A stretch of DNA of 64,000 bases from Psychroflexus curvus (lineage in GTDB: Bacteria; Bacteroidota; Bacteroidia; Flavobacteriales; Flavobacteriaceae): the NCBI RefSeq assembly GCF_020164585.1, contig NZ_JAIQZF010000002.1, positions 1 through 64,000 on the forward strand. The letters run 5' to 3'. This document shows, piece after piece, positions 53,394-61,747 of this stretch. Both the position numbers and the translations under genes were made by a program. How positions within the stretch are numbered: the first letter of the stretch is position 1; the number at the start of each line of letters is the position of its first letter. The notes beneath the pieces were generated by a model. It did not search any database, had not been told where the DNA came from, and worked only from the letters and a program-made list of their open reading frames with translations.

Positions 53394-54543
53394 TATTCCT
53401 TTTTGACTTCTTATGTTTATTAGATTTTCTTTTGTTTCTGGTCTTTTTTCGTTTTGGCTTATCGAAACGCGTTAAGCTATCCTGACCAAAGGAATTGGAA
53501 AATTCAGTTTTCTCTGGAACAGCTTCAGAAGTAAACTCTTCTAAACTTGCGACCGGATTTTTATCCCGTTGCGCCTTTAAAATTTCCTTTATAGCATCGG
53601 TATCGAGCTCAATCCAGTTGTTGTACTCTTTCTCGTACGCGTACCATAATTTCCCTTTGAATATATCTATTTTCTGGCAAACGGCATCTCCTTTTTGGGT
53701 GGTCAGTTTTTGATCCTGTCTCGGGAAGTCTTTTAAAGCTTCCAGATAGGTGTCCAATTCATAATTGAGGCAGCATTTTAATTTACCACATTGACCTGCA
53801 AGTTTCAGTGGGTTCAGTGATAATTGCTGATACCTCGCTGCCGACGTTTTTACCGTCCTAAAATCGGTTAACCAGGTAGAACAACACAGTTCACGTCCAC
53901 AGGAGCCTATACCACCAAGTCTTGCTGCTTCTTGTCTAAAGCCGATCTGGCGCATTTCAATCCTTGTCTTAAACTCGTAAGCGAACTCTTTAATCAATTG
54001 TCTAAAATCCACGCGTTCTTCTGCGGTATAATAAAACACAGCTTTTGAGCCATCGCCTTGAAATTCAATATCGCTTATCTTCATTTTTAATTTTAAGCGA
54101 ATCGCGATTTGTCTGGCTTTCACCTTCATCGCATCCTCACGCTCTCTGGCGGCTTGCCAGACGTCAATGTCTTTTTGAGAAGCTTTTCTATAAACTTTGG
54201 CAACCTCTTTGGAAGCCGGGTCTGCTTTTTTCTTTTTCATCTGTACCCTCACCAGTTCTCCGGTAAGCGTAACAATACCAATATCGTGACCAGGAGAAGC
54301 CTCAGTGGCTACAATATCTCCGATGGAAAGTGTTAGATGTTCTGTATTTCTAAAAAATTCTTTTCTACTATTTTTAAATCTGACCTCAACACAATCAAAA
54401 GCTTCCTGACCTCCAGGTAGTTCCACATCAGACAACCAATCAAAAACCGTTAGCTTATTACATCCATCTGTCCCGCAGGTTCCGTTGTTTTTACAGCCTT
54501 TAGGCTGGCCATCTTTCCCGGTCGAGCAACTGCTACATCCCAT
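53380..54543 (-). CDS. ricT: RicT/PSP1-domain protein (regulatory iron-sulfur complex subunit)
   Basis: A 387-residue PSP1 (YaaT/RicT) protein. An N-terminal cysteine-rich stretch MGCSSCSTGKDGQPKGC with further Cys (CGTDGC) precedes the PSP1 domain (residues 45-330). Within it, GSCGRELCCSTWL near 216 and GQCGKLKCCLNYELD near 250 are conserved Cys pairs. The last 40 residues are Lys/Arg-rich (KPKRKKTRNKRKSNKHKK). In Bacillus RicT forms an Fe-S complex with RicA and RicF that controls RNase Y; RicA/RicF are not seen here, so the role in Bacteroidetes is uncertain. It overlaps gldH. Promoter at 54610-54617. Confidence 0.92.
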   Translation of the reverse strand: MGCSSCSTGKDGQPKGCKNNGTCGTDGCNKLTVFDWLSDVELPGGQEAFDCVEVRFKNSRKEFFRNTEHLTLSIGDIVATEASPGHDIGIVTLTGELVRVQMKKKKADPASKEVAKVYRKASQKDIDVWQAAREREDAMKVKARQIAIRLKLKMKISDIEFQGDGSKAVFYYTAEERVDFRQLIKEFAYEFKTRIEMRQIGFRQEAARLGGIGSCGRELCCSTWLTDFRTVKTSAARYQQLSLNPLKLAGQCGKLKCCLNYELDTYLEALKDFPRQDQKLTTQKGDAVCQKIDIFKGKLWYAYEKEYNNWIELDTDAIKEILKAQRDKNPVASLEEFTSEAVPEKTEFSNSFGQDSLTRFDKPKRKKTRNKRKSNKHKKSKRNNANS

Positions 54544-54881
54544 AAATTCTATATATTGAAGCGTTTCATACTTAAAACGCTGAAGATTAATCTTTCTTAT
54601 TCAGAATGTCAAAGATACCAAATAATTACTAGAGACATTCCATTGCTTTTTTCAGATATACCAGTTCTGCCTCATGCCAAAATAAATAAAACGCCCTTTT
54701 TTCCAATCTACTTCAATATAAAATAAAGCCGTAGCTATCGCTATGCCTCAATTTTCTATTTTGGATAAAGAAAAAAATCATCATTTTCTATTATATCATT
54801 ACAAAGTAGAATTGGTATTTTTTAAATTTGATAGGGTGAAGCTTAAGTTTTTTCGATCTTTGCTTCAAAAATAAAGTTCGC
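54544..54881. promoter_or_regulatory. Divergent promoter region of ricT and the ketoacyl synthase gene
   Basis: No gene fits in this 338-bp gap. Minus strand: TATCTTTG at 54610-54617 (TAnnTTTG) upstream of ricT. Plus strand: TAAATTTG at 54823-54830 and the weaker GATCTTTG at 54855-54862 upstream of the ketoacyl synthase start at 54882. Confidence 0.5.
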
Positions 54882-56036
54882 TTGAAACACCCTATATACA
54901 TCAACGGCTTCGGATCTATTTCTGCTTTAGGTCATGATCAAGATGGCATTCTGAAAAACTACCAAACGGATTCTGCCCATTTTTCAAAATTGAATTTTGA
55001 GAAAAATACAGTTTTGGGCGCCATCCTTCCTTTATCGTCTTCAGAAGAAATTGAAAATCTTTCTCAAGAAAACCCTAGATACAAAGACCTGGACAAATCT
55101 GTGCTGATGGCCATGCTAACGGCCAGGAAAGCGATTTCAAAATTAAAATTTGAACCGCAATCGACAGGAATTAATATCGGTTCTTCACGTGGAGCAACAG
55201 CTTTATTTGAAAATTACCACAAAGAATTTTTGGAGGGGAAAAAGCTATCGCCTCTAACTTCTCCAACGACGACTTTGGGAAATATTTCATCCTGGGTCGC
55301 GCAGGATTTGGGTGTGGATGGTCCTAACATAAGCCATTCCATCACCTGTTCTACAGCTTTGCATGCAATGCTCAATGCTAAAGCCTGGCTGGAGTCTGAC
55401 ATGTGCGATTTGTTTTTGGTAGGCGGCTCAGAAGCACCGCTTACTGAATTTACCGTCGCCCAAATGCAGGCTTTGAAATTATATTCAAAATTGGATACCG
55501 ATTTCCCCTGCCAAAGTTTGAAGCTGGATAAACTTCAGAATTCTTTGATTTTAGGTGAAGGTTCTGCCACGGCGGTGATGTCGAAATCTTCAGAACAGGC
55601 TCTAGCACAAATCACAGGATTTGGTTATGCTACCGAACAGATTACTCACAATATTTCTATTTCTTCAGACGCGAAATGCTTTCAGAAATCGATGAAAATG
55701 GCTTTAGATGAAGCGCAACTAAGTCACGTAGATGCTATTGTACTCCATGCTCCAGGCACCAAAAAGGGAGACCAGGCTGAGGTAAATGCGATTCAAAATA
55801 CGTTTGACGATTTTCCGTTGCTCACCACCAACAAATGGAAACTGGGACACACCTTTGGCGCTTCAGGGATGTTGAATATCGAAATGGCATTACTGATGTT
55901 GGAAACAGGCGAATTTTTTAAAAACCCATTTTATAAACAAGCAAAAACTTCTAAGCCTATAGAATCGGTTTTGGTAAATGCCGTCGGTTTTGGAGGGAAT
56001 GCGGTCAGTATTTTGCTTGAAAAACCCAAACTTTAA
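54882..56036 (+). CDS. Beta-ketoacyl-ACP synthase-like protein (KAS I/II type), next to bioB
   Basis: A 384-residue ketoacyl synthase fold protein. The active-site residues match the Cys-His-His set of KAS I/II: Cys in SITCSTALHAM (near 158), His in VLHAPGTKKGD (near 290) and His in KWKLGHTFGASG (near 324). Translation must begin at a TTG (54882), since no ATG lies upstream and the protein opens properly with KHPIYINGFGSISALG. It is slightly shorter than FabF. Placement 81 bp upstream of bioB suggests it could feed biotin or lipid synthesis, but this is inference. Confidence 0.85.
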   Translation: MKHPIYINGFGSISALGHDQDGILKNYQTDSAHFSKLNFEKNTVLGAILPLSSSEEIENLSQENPRYKDLDKSVLMAMLTARKAISKLKFEPQSTGINIGSSRGATALFENYHKEFLEGKKLSPLTSPTTTLGNISSWVAQDLGVDGPNISHSITCSTALHAMLNAKAWLESDMCDLFLVGGSEAPLTEFTVAQMQALKLYSKLDTDFPCQSLKLDKLQNSLILGEGSATAVMSKSSEQALAQITGFGYATEQITHNISISSDAKCFQKSMKMALDEAQLSHVDAIVLHAPGTKKGDQAEVNAIQNTFDDFPLLTTNKWKLGHTFGASGMLNIEMALLMLETGEFFKNPFYKQAKTSKPIESVLVNAVGFGGNAVSILLEKPKL

Positions 56037-56117
56037 GAATTAATTTGACTCAAATTATTTTCAGAATAGATAATACACCTACTTTTTTCTATTTTTGAAT
56101 CATTAAATAAAATTACC

Positions 56118-57206
56118 ATGATAAGAAACGACTGGACCAAGGAAGAGATTTTAGACATTTATAATAAGCCGTTAATGGAGTTGCTGTATGAAGCAGCGAC
56201 TGTACATAGAAAACACCATGACCCCAACAAAGTACAGGTGTCTACGCTGTTGTCTATTAAAACAGGTGGCTGTCCGGAGGATTGTGGTTACTGCCCGCAG
56301 GCAGCTCGCTACCATACCGATATAGAAGGTAACGATTTGATGAGCGTTTCTCAGGTAAAAGCTCAGGCGTTACGTGCAAAATCTTCAGGAAGTTCCAGAG
56401 TTTGTATGGGGGCGGCCTGGAGAAATGTGAAGGACGGAGAAGAGTTTGATAACGTACTGGAAATGGTAAGAACCATCAACAAACTAGATATGGAAGTTTG
56501 CTGTACCTTGGGTATGGTAACTGAAAATCAAGCGCAACGCCTTGCAGAAGCTGGACTTTATGCCTACAACCATAATTTGGATTCGTCTGAAGAGTATTAT
56601 AAAGAGGTGATTTCCACCAGAGGTTACCAGGATAGACTGGATACGATTGGGAACGTAAGAAAAAGCAATGTCACCGTTTGTAGTGGTGGTATTATAGGCA
56701 TGGGAGAATCTTTGGAAGACAGAGCAGGCATGCTGGTGGCGCTGGCAACTTTAAGTCCTCAGCCAGAATCTACACCAATCAATGCGCTGGTTCCCGTAGA
56801 AGGAACACCATTGGAAGAGCAACAAAAAGTATCCATCTGGGAAATGCTGCGTATGGTAGCAACCACCAGAATCGTGATGCCAGAAACGCAAGTTAGACTT
56901 TCTGCTGGCAGAACAGACATGAGCAGAGAAGGACAGGCGATGTGCTTTTTTGCTGGCGCCAACTCCATCTTTGCAGGAGATAAATTATTGACCACACCAA
57001 ATCCTGATGTGAATGAAGACATGGAGATGTTTAAATTATTAGGATTGGAGCCACAAAAACCATTCGAGAAAAAATCTCAGCCACAATCAGTTTCAGCTGA
57101 GGAATCTCAACACAAACCTCTTGGAGAAAAGCCAAAATGGTCCCGTCCAGGACATACTATTGAACGTAACGTAGAGGCCAAGCAAAAAGCTAAGACGAAG
57201 GTTTAG
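56118..57206 (+). CDS. bioB: Biotin synthase
   Basis: A 362-residue radical-SAM enzyme that inserts sulfur into dethiobiotin. The radical-SAM cysteines are in GGCPEDCGYCPQA near residues 51-63 (CxxxCxxC). YNHNLDSSEEYYKEVISTRGYQDRL near 151 and VRLSAGRTDMSREGQ near 262 are the conserved BioB blocks. The C-terminal 45 residues (PQSVSAEESQHKP ... RNVEAKQKAKTKV) are an unusual low-complexity tail. It follows the ketoacyl synthase and ends before a terminator. Confidence 0.95.
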   Translation: MIRNDWTKEEILDIYNKPLMELLYEAATVHRKHHDPNKVQVSTLLSIKTGGCPEDCGYCPQAARYHTDIEGNDLMSVSQVKAQALRAKSSGSSRVCMGAAWRNVKDGEEFDNVLEMVRTINKLDMEVCCTLGMVTENQAQRLAEAGLYAYNHNLDSSEEYYKEVISTRGYQDRLDTIGNVRKSNVTVCSGGIIGMGESLEDRAGMLVALATLSPQPESTPINALVPVEGTPLEEQQKVSIWEMLRMVATTRIVMPETQVRLSAGRTDMSREGQAMCFFAGANSIFAGDKLLTTPNPDVNEDMEMFKLLGLEPQKPFEKKSQPQSVSAEESQHKPLGEKPKWSRPGHTIERNVEAKQKAKTKV

Positions 57207-57235
57207 CTGAAAAAACATTTGGTTTAATTGACTAC

Positions 57236-57270
57236 AAAAGAAAGCGAGTTTTTACCCGCTTTCTTTTATT
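57236..57270 (+). terminator. Intrinsic terminator after bioB
   Basis: AAAAGAAAGCG (57236-57246) pairs with CGCTTTCTTTT (57257-57267), 10-nt loop, then T-rich sequence. Confidence 0.85.
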
Positions 57271-57323
57271 TTAGGATGTTCGCCAAATGGGGATTACTCT
57301 ATTTAGTTTTCGGAATAGGCTTA

Positions 57324-57530
57324 TCAGCAACAATTTTTGTTTTCCTGAATAGGTGGGCATGGTACACTTCCATATGAGCAATACACACAACAATCTCCCT
57401 CGTTAGGTTTAAGGACTGTTTCACACTTTTCACACTCGTAAAAAAACTGACAAGCATCTGTTGGCATTTCTTCTACTTTTTTATGACCGCAGTCTGGACA
57501 GGTGATTTCTGATTTTAATTCTATTTTCAT
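57324..57530 (-). CDS. Small multi-cysteine zinc-ribbon-like protein (GDCCVYCSYG type)
   Basis: A 68-residue protein with several metal-binding cysteine pairs: CPDCGHKK (14-21), CEKCETVL (33-40), GDCCVYCSYGSVPCPP (46-61), ending NCC. The GDCCVYCSYG block recurs in short Bacteroidetes proteins, but I know no function. The spacing suggests two zinc ribbons. It is read towards bioB and stands alone. Confidence 0.75.
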   Translation of the reverse strand: MKIELKSEITCPDCGHKKVEEMPTDACQFFYECEKCETVLKPNEGDCCVYCSYGSVPCPPIQENKNCC

Positions 57531-58018
57531 AATTTTCTTTATCGATTACTTAATAACTCGAGTAGCTAATTACTTTCTCCCTTCATTGGTCTTGTCAATC
57601 ACGCTTATTTTACTTTTAATAATATTTCAAAAATTTTATTTTTTAGAGTATCTCAAAAAGTGTTTGTGCATCCCTATCGGTTTTTAATGGATTTCTGTCT
57701 TTCACTTTCACAGATGTTGATAAATAGCAGAACTGTTCATTCCGTGAATGTCGCTTAAATCTCAGGCACAAAGCTTCTTTTCTACAAGGCGTAAGTAAAG
57801 CACTTTAAGCTTTACACAATTTCCGACTAATGAAAACCATTTGTTTAATAGTAGAAAGACTCATTTGATTCCGAAACGGTGTCTTTGCAACGATTTATGT
57901 GTTCGATATCGGCTTGTTGGCTTTTGCAAGATTTTTTTTGTAGTACAAATTTATACTATTACCTTAAGTAAGCAACCGCTTAAAAAAACCCGATTTTGGT
58001 AAATTCCAAAATGAAGTT
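57531..58018. other. Gene-free gap without recognised features
   Basis: About 490 bp between the multi-Cys protein and the cupin-like gene. I see no credible gene, hairpin or repeat. A 61-residue frame at 57502-57687 overlaps the neighbouring gene start and is hydrophobic by base composition; I reject it. Confidence 0.5.
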
Positions 58019-58026
58019 TATTTTTG
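58019..58026 (+). promoter_or_regulatory. Complete promoter of the cupin-like gene (-33 TTTG, -7 TATTTTTG)
   Basis: TATTTTTG at 58019-58026 (TAnnTTTG) with TTTG at 57995-57998, a 20-bp spacing. It sits six bases before the ATG at 58033, so translation begins there and not at the TTG at 58024 inside the promoter. Confidence 0.6.
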
Positions 58027-58032
58027 CAAGTT

Positions 58033-58932
58033 ATGACCCATAACCAAAAACAAAAACTCAATCTTCAGACTGTTGACAGAGTAAAAACTATTTCTCCTCA
58101 AGAGTTTATAGAAAAGTATGTTAAGCCTCAAAGGCCTGTTGTTATAGAACAACTCACTCAGGATTGGCCGGCTTATGAGAAGTGGTCACTTTCCTATTTG
58201 AAAGACATAGCCGGGGACGTGGAAGTGCCCTTATACGAAAACCGACCGGTTTCGGCCAAAGACAAGTTTAACGAGCCACATGCCCAAATGAAACTGAAAG
58301 ACTATGTGGATTTATTGAAAAAAGGACCAACTCGTTATCGGATTTTCCTTTTTAATATGATGAAAGTTGTCCCTGAACTTCAGCAGCATTTCAAGATGCC
58401 AAATTTAGGCGTCAAGTTTATGAAGAAGTTGCCTTTTCTATTTTTTGGAGCAGAGAATTCTTCAGTGTTTATGCATTATGATATTGATTTTGCGAACATT
58501 CTCCACATTCATTTTGAAGGTAAAAAGCGCTGTATCATCTACCCGCCTTCAGAAACTAAATTTCTTTATAAAGTACCCAACGCACTCATAAGTTTGAACG
58601 AGATCGATTTCAATAATCCAGATTTAGAAAAATTCCCGGCTTTAAAACTGGCCAAAGGTTACGAAGCTTATCTGGAACACGGTGAAGCCCTGTATATGCC
58701 AGAAGGCTATTGGCATAATATGACTTATCTCACCCCCGGATTTTCCATGAGTTTAAGAACCTTGCCTAGGAGTGCGAAAAATTTGGGAAAAGCGTTTTAC
58801 AATTTAACCATCATGAGAGGTGTCGAAAACATGATGCGCAAATTGAAAGGCGATCGCTGGATTGAGCATAAAAATAAATTGGCTTACCGTCGTCAGGAGA
58901 AGAGGTTAAAGAAAGAATTACATAGGGAGTAA
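58033..58932 (+). CDS. Cupin/JmjC-like (Cupin_8) domain protein, possible 2OG-dependent oxygenase
   Basis: A 299-residue protein with a JmjC-type cupin fold. VFMHYDIDFANILHIHFEGKK near 155-175 has an HxD iron-site pair (HYD), IYPPSE follows, and YMPEGYWHNMTYL near 233-245 supplies the second His. The lysine/arginine for 2OG is not unambiguous. RPVVIEQLTQDWPAYEKWS near the N-terminus is the Cupin_8 opening. Substrate unknown. It overlaps recX by 15 bp, tail to tail. Confidence 0.78.
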   Translation: MTHNQKQKLNLQTVDRVKTISPQEFIEKYVKPQRPVVIEQLTQDWPAYEKWSLSYLKDIAGDVEVPLYENRPVSAKDKFNEPHAQMKLKDYVDLLKKGPTRYRIFLFNMMKVVPELQQHFKMPNLGVKFMKKLPFLFFGAENSSVFMHYDIDFANILHIHFEGKKRCIIYPPSETKFLYKVPNALISLNEIDFNNPDLEKFPALKLAKGYEAYLEHGEALYMPEGYWHNMTYLTPGFSMSLRTLPRSAKNLGKAFYNLTIMRGVENMMRKLKGDRWIEHKNKLAYRRQEKRLKKELHRE

Positions 58933-59409
58933 ATCATTGATGACATCGTAAATCAATTCTGTTTCATAGCCTTTGTACGCCAGATGCTGATAAAGCTTTT
59001 GCCTTTTTTTGTAGGCGTTTGGCTCATTTAGGGTTTTCAATTTTTGCTCAGACAGGTCTTTTAGTGTTTTTAAATAATCGTCTTCATCAATTTCAGATAA
59101 ACCCGCTTTCAGATTGTAAGCAGAAATATTTTTAGCTTTCAATTCTCTTGTAATTCTTAGGCGTCCGTATTTTTTTATTCTGAATTTACCACGTGCATAA
59201 CTTCTGGCAAAGCGTTCTTCATTCAGAAAATCTTCTTCAATAAGCTTGGTGATGATGTAGGCTTTGGCTTCTTCATACATCTCTAGCTCATCTAGTTTTT
59301 TTTCAACTTCCTGATGGCAGCGGTCTTGATACACACAGTAATTCATCACCTTTACGAGAGCCTCGTCTACGGTTAATGATGTCTTGGTTTTGAAGTTTTC
59401 TTTTGGCAT
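58918..59409 (-). CDS. recX: RecX-family regulatory protein
   Basis: A 163-residue all-helical protein of the RecX type, which limits RecA filament growth. KLIEEDFLNEERFARSYARGK near 58-78 and KYGRLRITRELKAKNIS near 83-99 are family motifs. It is slightly longer than many homologues. It lacks a recA neighbour; it is transcribed from its own -7 element (59430-59437) and converges on the cupin-like gene, overlapping by 15 bp. Confidence 0.88.
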   Translation of the reverse strand: MPKENFKTKTSLTVDEALVKVMNYCVYQDRCHQEVEKKLDELEMYEEAKAYIITKLIEEDFLNEERFARSYARGKFRIKKYGRLRITRELKAKNISAYNLKAGLSEIDEDDYLKTLKDLSEQKLKTLNEPNAYKKRQKLYQHLAYKGYETELIYDVINDLLPM

Positions 59410-59429
59410 TTTCAGTAATGTTCTCCCGA

Positions 59430-59437
59430 CAAAAGTA
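59430..59437 (-). promoter_or_regulatory. -7 promoter element for recX
   Basis: Minus-strand TACTTTTG (TAnnTTTG), about 20 bp before the recX ATG. Confidence 0.55.
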
Positions 59438-59444
59438 CAAAAAC

Positions 59445-59482
59445 AAAAAACCCCATATTCTCAATGGAATATGGGGTTTTAA
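59445..59482 (-). terminator. Intrinsic terminator after rng
   Basis: AAAACCCCATATTC (59447-59460) and GAATATGGGGTTTT (59467-59480) form a 14-bp stem with a 6-nt loop; on the minus strand a run of T follows, ending rng transcription. Confidence 0.9.
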
Positions 59483-59499
59483 TAAATTATTTCAACAAC

Positions 59500-61041
59500 T
59501 TAAACTTTGATGATTGAACCATCCTGGTCATAAAAATGATATTCTAAGTAGTTGTAAGCATCACGTGGCTGAATTTTCACCCATTTTTTGAAATCAAAAA
59601 ACCATTTGCTTCTTGGTGAAGGAAAGCCTTTCATAAGATAGGCAGCAATAAAAGGATGTGCTGTAAGCGTTATCTTTTTATTTCCTTTCTTCAAGATCTT
59701 TTGTAGATCTGCATTGATTTTGTTTACGATTACAATAGGAGCTTCAATCTCTCCATCGCTATTGGGATCTTTCTCACGAGTTTTGATGTTCATCTCTGGA
59801 CGAACACGCTGCCTTGTGATTTGGATTAACCCAAATTTACTTGGAGGTAAAATTTTGTGTTTTGCTCTATCATCGCTCATCTCATTTTTAAGATGCTCAT
59901 AAAGTTTTCTTCGGTTGTCTGGGTTGTTCATGTCGATAAAATCCACGACTATGATACCTCCCATGTCTCTTAATCTCAACTGACGTGCAATCTCTGTTGC
60001 GCTTATCATGTTGACTTCGAGTGCTGTATCTTCTTGATTTTTGGCCTTATTACTTCTGTTTCCACTATTGACATCTATTACGTGCATAGCTTCTGTGTGC
60101 TCTATGACTAAGTAAGCTCCTTTTTTCATGGTTACGGTTTTACCAAAAGACGTTTTGATTTGTCTTTCTATACCATATTTTTCGAATATGGGAACATTAG
60201 AATTATAATGAGAAACAATAGATTCTTTGTCTGGGGATATTTTCCCGACATAATCTTTGATTTGTGTAAATATGACATCATCATCTATGCTAATAGATGT
60301 AAATGAGTCGTTGAACATGTCTCTTAATATTGATGAAGCTTTATTAAGCTCACCCAAAACTTTTGAGGGTTGATGTGCCTTGCTAAGCTTTTTGCACATG
60401 TTTTCCCATCGTTTCATCAAATTTTGAAGGTCCTTATCAATATCAGCAACTTTTTTGTCTTCTGCGACAGTTCTGATGATGACACTAAAACCTTTGGGTT
60501 TAATACTTTTTACTAATCGTTTGAGTCTGCTTTTTTCTTCCTTGCTTTCAATCTTCTGCGAAACTGAAACTCTATCCGAAAAAGGAACTAAAACAATATA
60601 GCGACCTGCAAGAGAAAGCTCACTGCTTAATCTTGGGCCTTTGGTAGAGATAGGTTCTTTTACTACTTGTACAAGAACAGATTGGTTGGAGTGTAGCGTA
60701 TCCGCTATCGATCCATTTTTATCGATTTCTTCTTCAAAAGGAAAATCTCTCAGAGAGAAATTTTTCAATTGATTGGAGGTAGCTTTTTTCACAAACTTCA
60801 ACATAGTTTTGACGTTTGGACCCAGATCGTGGTAGTGTAAAAAACCATCTTTTTCGTAGCCTACATTCACAAATGCAGCATTGAGACCTGGCAAAGCTTT
60901 TCTGATTTTTGCTAGAAAAATATCACCAACAGAAAAATCGAACCCTTCTGTTTCTTTATGGAGCTCTATGAGTCTTCCATCTTTTAATAAGGCAAAATCT
61001 ACAGCGTCGGAACTAGAACGTACTATTAATTCCTTATTCAC
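59500..61041 (-). CDS. rng: Ribonuclease G/E family endoribonuclease
   Basis: A 513-residue RNase E/G enzyme (rRNA processing and mRNA decay). An S1-like domain covers residues about 37-125 (VGDIFLAKIRKALPGLNAAFVNVG), the catalytic metal site is in MHVIDVNSGNRSN near 326 and GGIIVVDFIDMNNPDNRRKL near 364-383 (two Asp residues), and LGLIQITRQRVRP near 416 is conserved. The zinc-link CPxCxG motif of E. coli RNase E is not evident. It is preceded (upstream) by a tiny ribosomal-type gene and HU, the usual flavobacterial order. Confidence 0.94.
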   Translation of the reverse strand: MNKELIVRSSSDAVDFALLKDGRLIELHKETEGFDFSVGDIFLAKIRKALPGLNAAFVNVGYEKDGFLHYHDLGPNVKTMLKFVKKATSNQLKNFSLRDFPFEEEIDKNGSIADTLHSNQSVLVQVVKEPISTKGPRLSSELSLAGRYIVLVPFSDRVSVSQKIESKEEKSRLKRLVKSIKPKGFSVIIRTVAEDKKVADIDKDLQNLMKRWENMCKKLSKAHQPSKVLGELNKASSILRDMFNDSFTSISIDDDVIFTQIKDYVGKISPDKESIVSHYNSNVPIFEKYGIERQIKTSFGKTVTMKKGAYLVIEHTEAMHVIDVNSGNRSNKAKNQEDTALEVNMISATEIARQLRLRDMGGIIVVDFIDMNNPDNRRKLYEHLKNEMSDDRAKHKILPPSKFGLIQITRQRVRPEMNIKTREKDPNSDGEIEAPIVIVNKINADLQKILKKGNKKITLTAHPFIAAYLMKGFPSPRSKWFFDFKKWVKIQPRDAYNYLEYHFYDQDGSIIKV

Positions 61042-61207
61042 GCTTATTAGATTTTAGAAGTCTGTAGAATTTACAGACTATAATTATACATAAGTAATCC
61101 TGTAATTTCATTAGTGAAAAGGATTACAATTTTAAGTCATTTTGAAATTTAATCGCATTAAATTTCGATGTCAAAGAACGTATAGAATAAGAAAAAGTAG
61201 TGACTAA

Positions 61208-61297
61208 CTACTTTTTCTTGTGACGGTTAGCTCTGCTTCTCTTTTTTCTTTTGTGAGTGGCTACCTTATGTCTTTTTCTCTTTTTACCGCTTGGCAT
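61208..61297 (-). CDS. 29-residue basic ribosomal-type protein (mS38/bS22, AURKAIP1/COX24-like)
   Basis: Minus-strand frame from ATG 61295-61297 to TAG 61208-61210. The 29 residues begin MPSGKKRKRHKVATHKRK and 18 of them are Lys, Arg or His. A very short, extremely basic protein of this composition between rng and HU is conserved in Bacteroidetes and resembles the C-terminal domain of mitochondrial mS38 (AURKAIP1/COX24) and actinobacterial bS22, which sit in the small ribosomal subunit. The match is by composition and pattern; no alignment was run. It is short enough to be missed by standard gene callers. Confidence 0.75.
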   Translation of the reverse strand: MPSGKKRKRHKVATHKRKKRSRANRHKKK

Positions 61298-61323
61298 AGG
61301 CTTGTTTTTTTAGATTATTAAAA

Positions 61324-61614
61324 TTATTTTACTTCTACGTTTTGTTTAACTCCTTCAACAAATATTTTGGCAGGTTTAAATGCTGGAATATTGTGTGCTG
61401 GAATTTTGATAGTTGTATTCTTTGAGATGTTTCTCCCTGTTTTTTCTGCTCTTGTCTTCACAATAAAGCTTCCAAAACCTCTAAGATACACATTATCTCC
61501 ACCTTCTAAAGAATTCTTTACCTCATCCATAAAGGTTTCTACAGTAGCTTGAACTTCATTTTTCTCTAAGCCGAGTTTGTCCGAAATGTTGGCTACAATA
61601 TCTGCTTTTGTCAT
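61324..61614 (-). CDS. HU/IHF family DNA-binding protein
   Basis: A 96-residue histone-like protein that bends DNA. DIVANISDKLGLEKNEVQATVE (residues 4-25) and the family signature GFGSFIVKTRAEKTGRNI near 46-63 are clear, with the conserved proline in IPAHNIPAFKP near 73. It has its own -7 element (61662-61670) and lies immediately upstream of the 29-residue gene and rng on the same strand. Confidence 0.95.
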   Translation of the reverse strand: MTKADIVANISDKLGLEKNEVQATVETFMDEVKNSLEGGDNVYLRGFGSFIVKTRAEKTGRNISKNTTIKIPAHNIPAFKPAKIFVEGVKQNVEVK

Positions 61615-61661
61615 AATTCAAAAATATTTATTCAGGATTAATCTTGATTTTTTTTGAGTTT

Positions 61662-61670
61662 GCAAATATA
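61662..61670 (-). promoter_or_regulatory. -7 promoter element for the HU gene
   Basis: Minus-strand TATATTTGC (TAnnTTTG plus C), about 50 bp upstream of the HU ATG. Confidence 0.55.
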
Positions 61671-61747
61671 AGTAATTAATCCACAATATTTAAATACAAT
61701 GCTCTAAATAGTAGGCGGATATGAATTATACTTGCAAAAAACAAAGA

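Noticed and set aside
57502-57687. 61-residue hydrophobic frame
   Set aside because: It overlaps the start of the multi-Cys gene and only reflects AT-rich composition.
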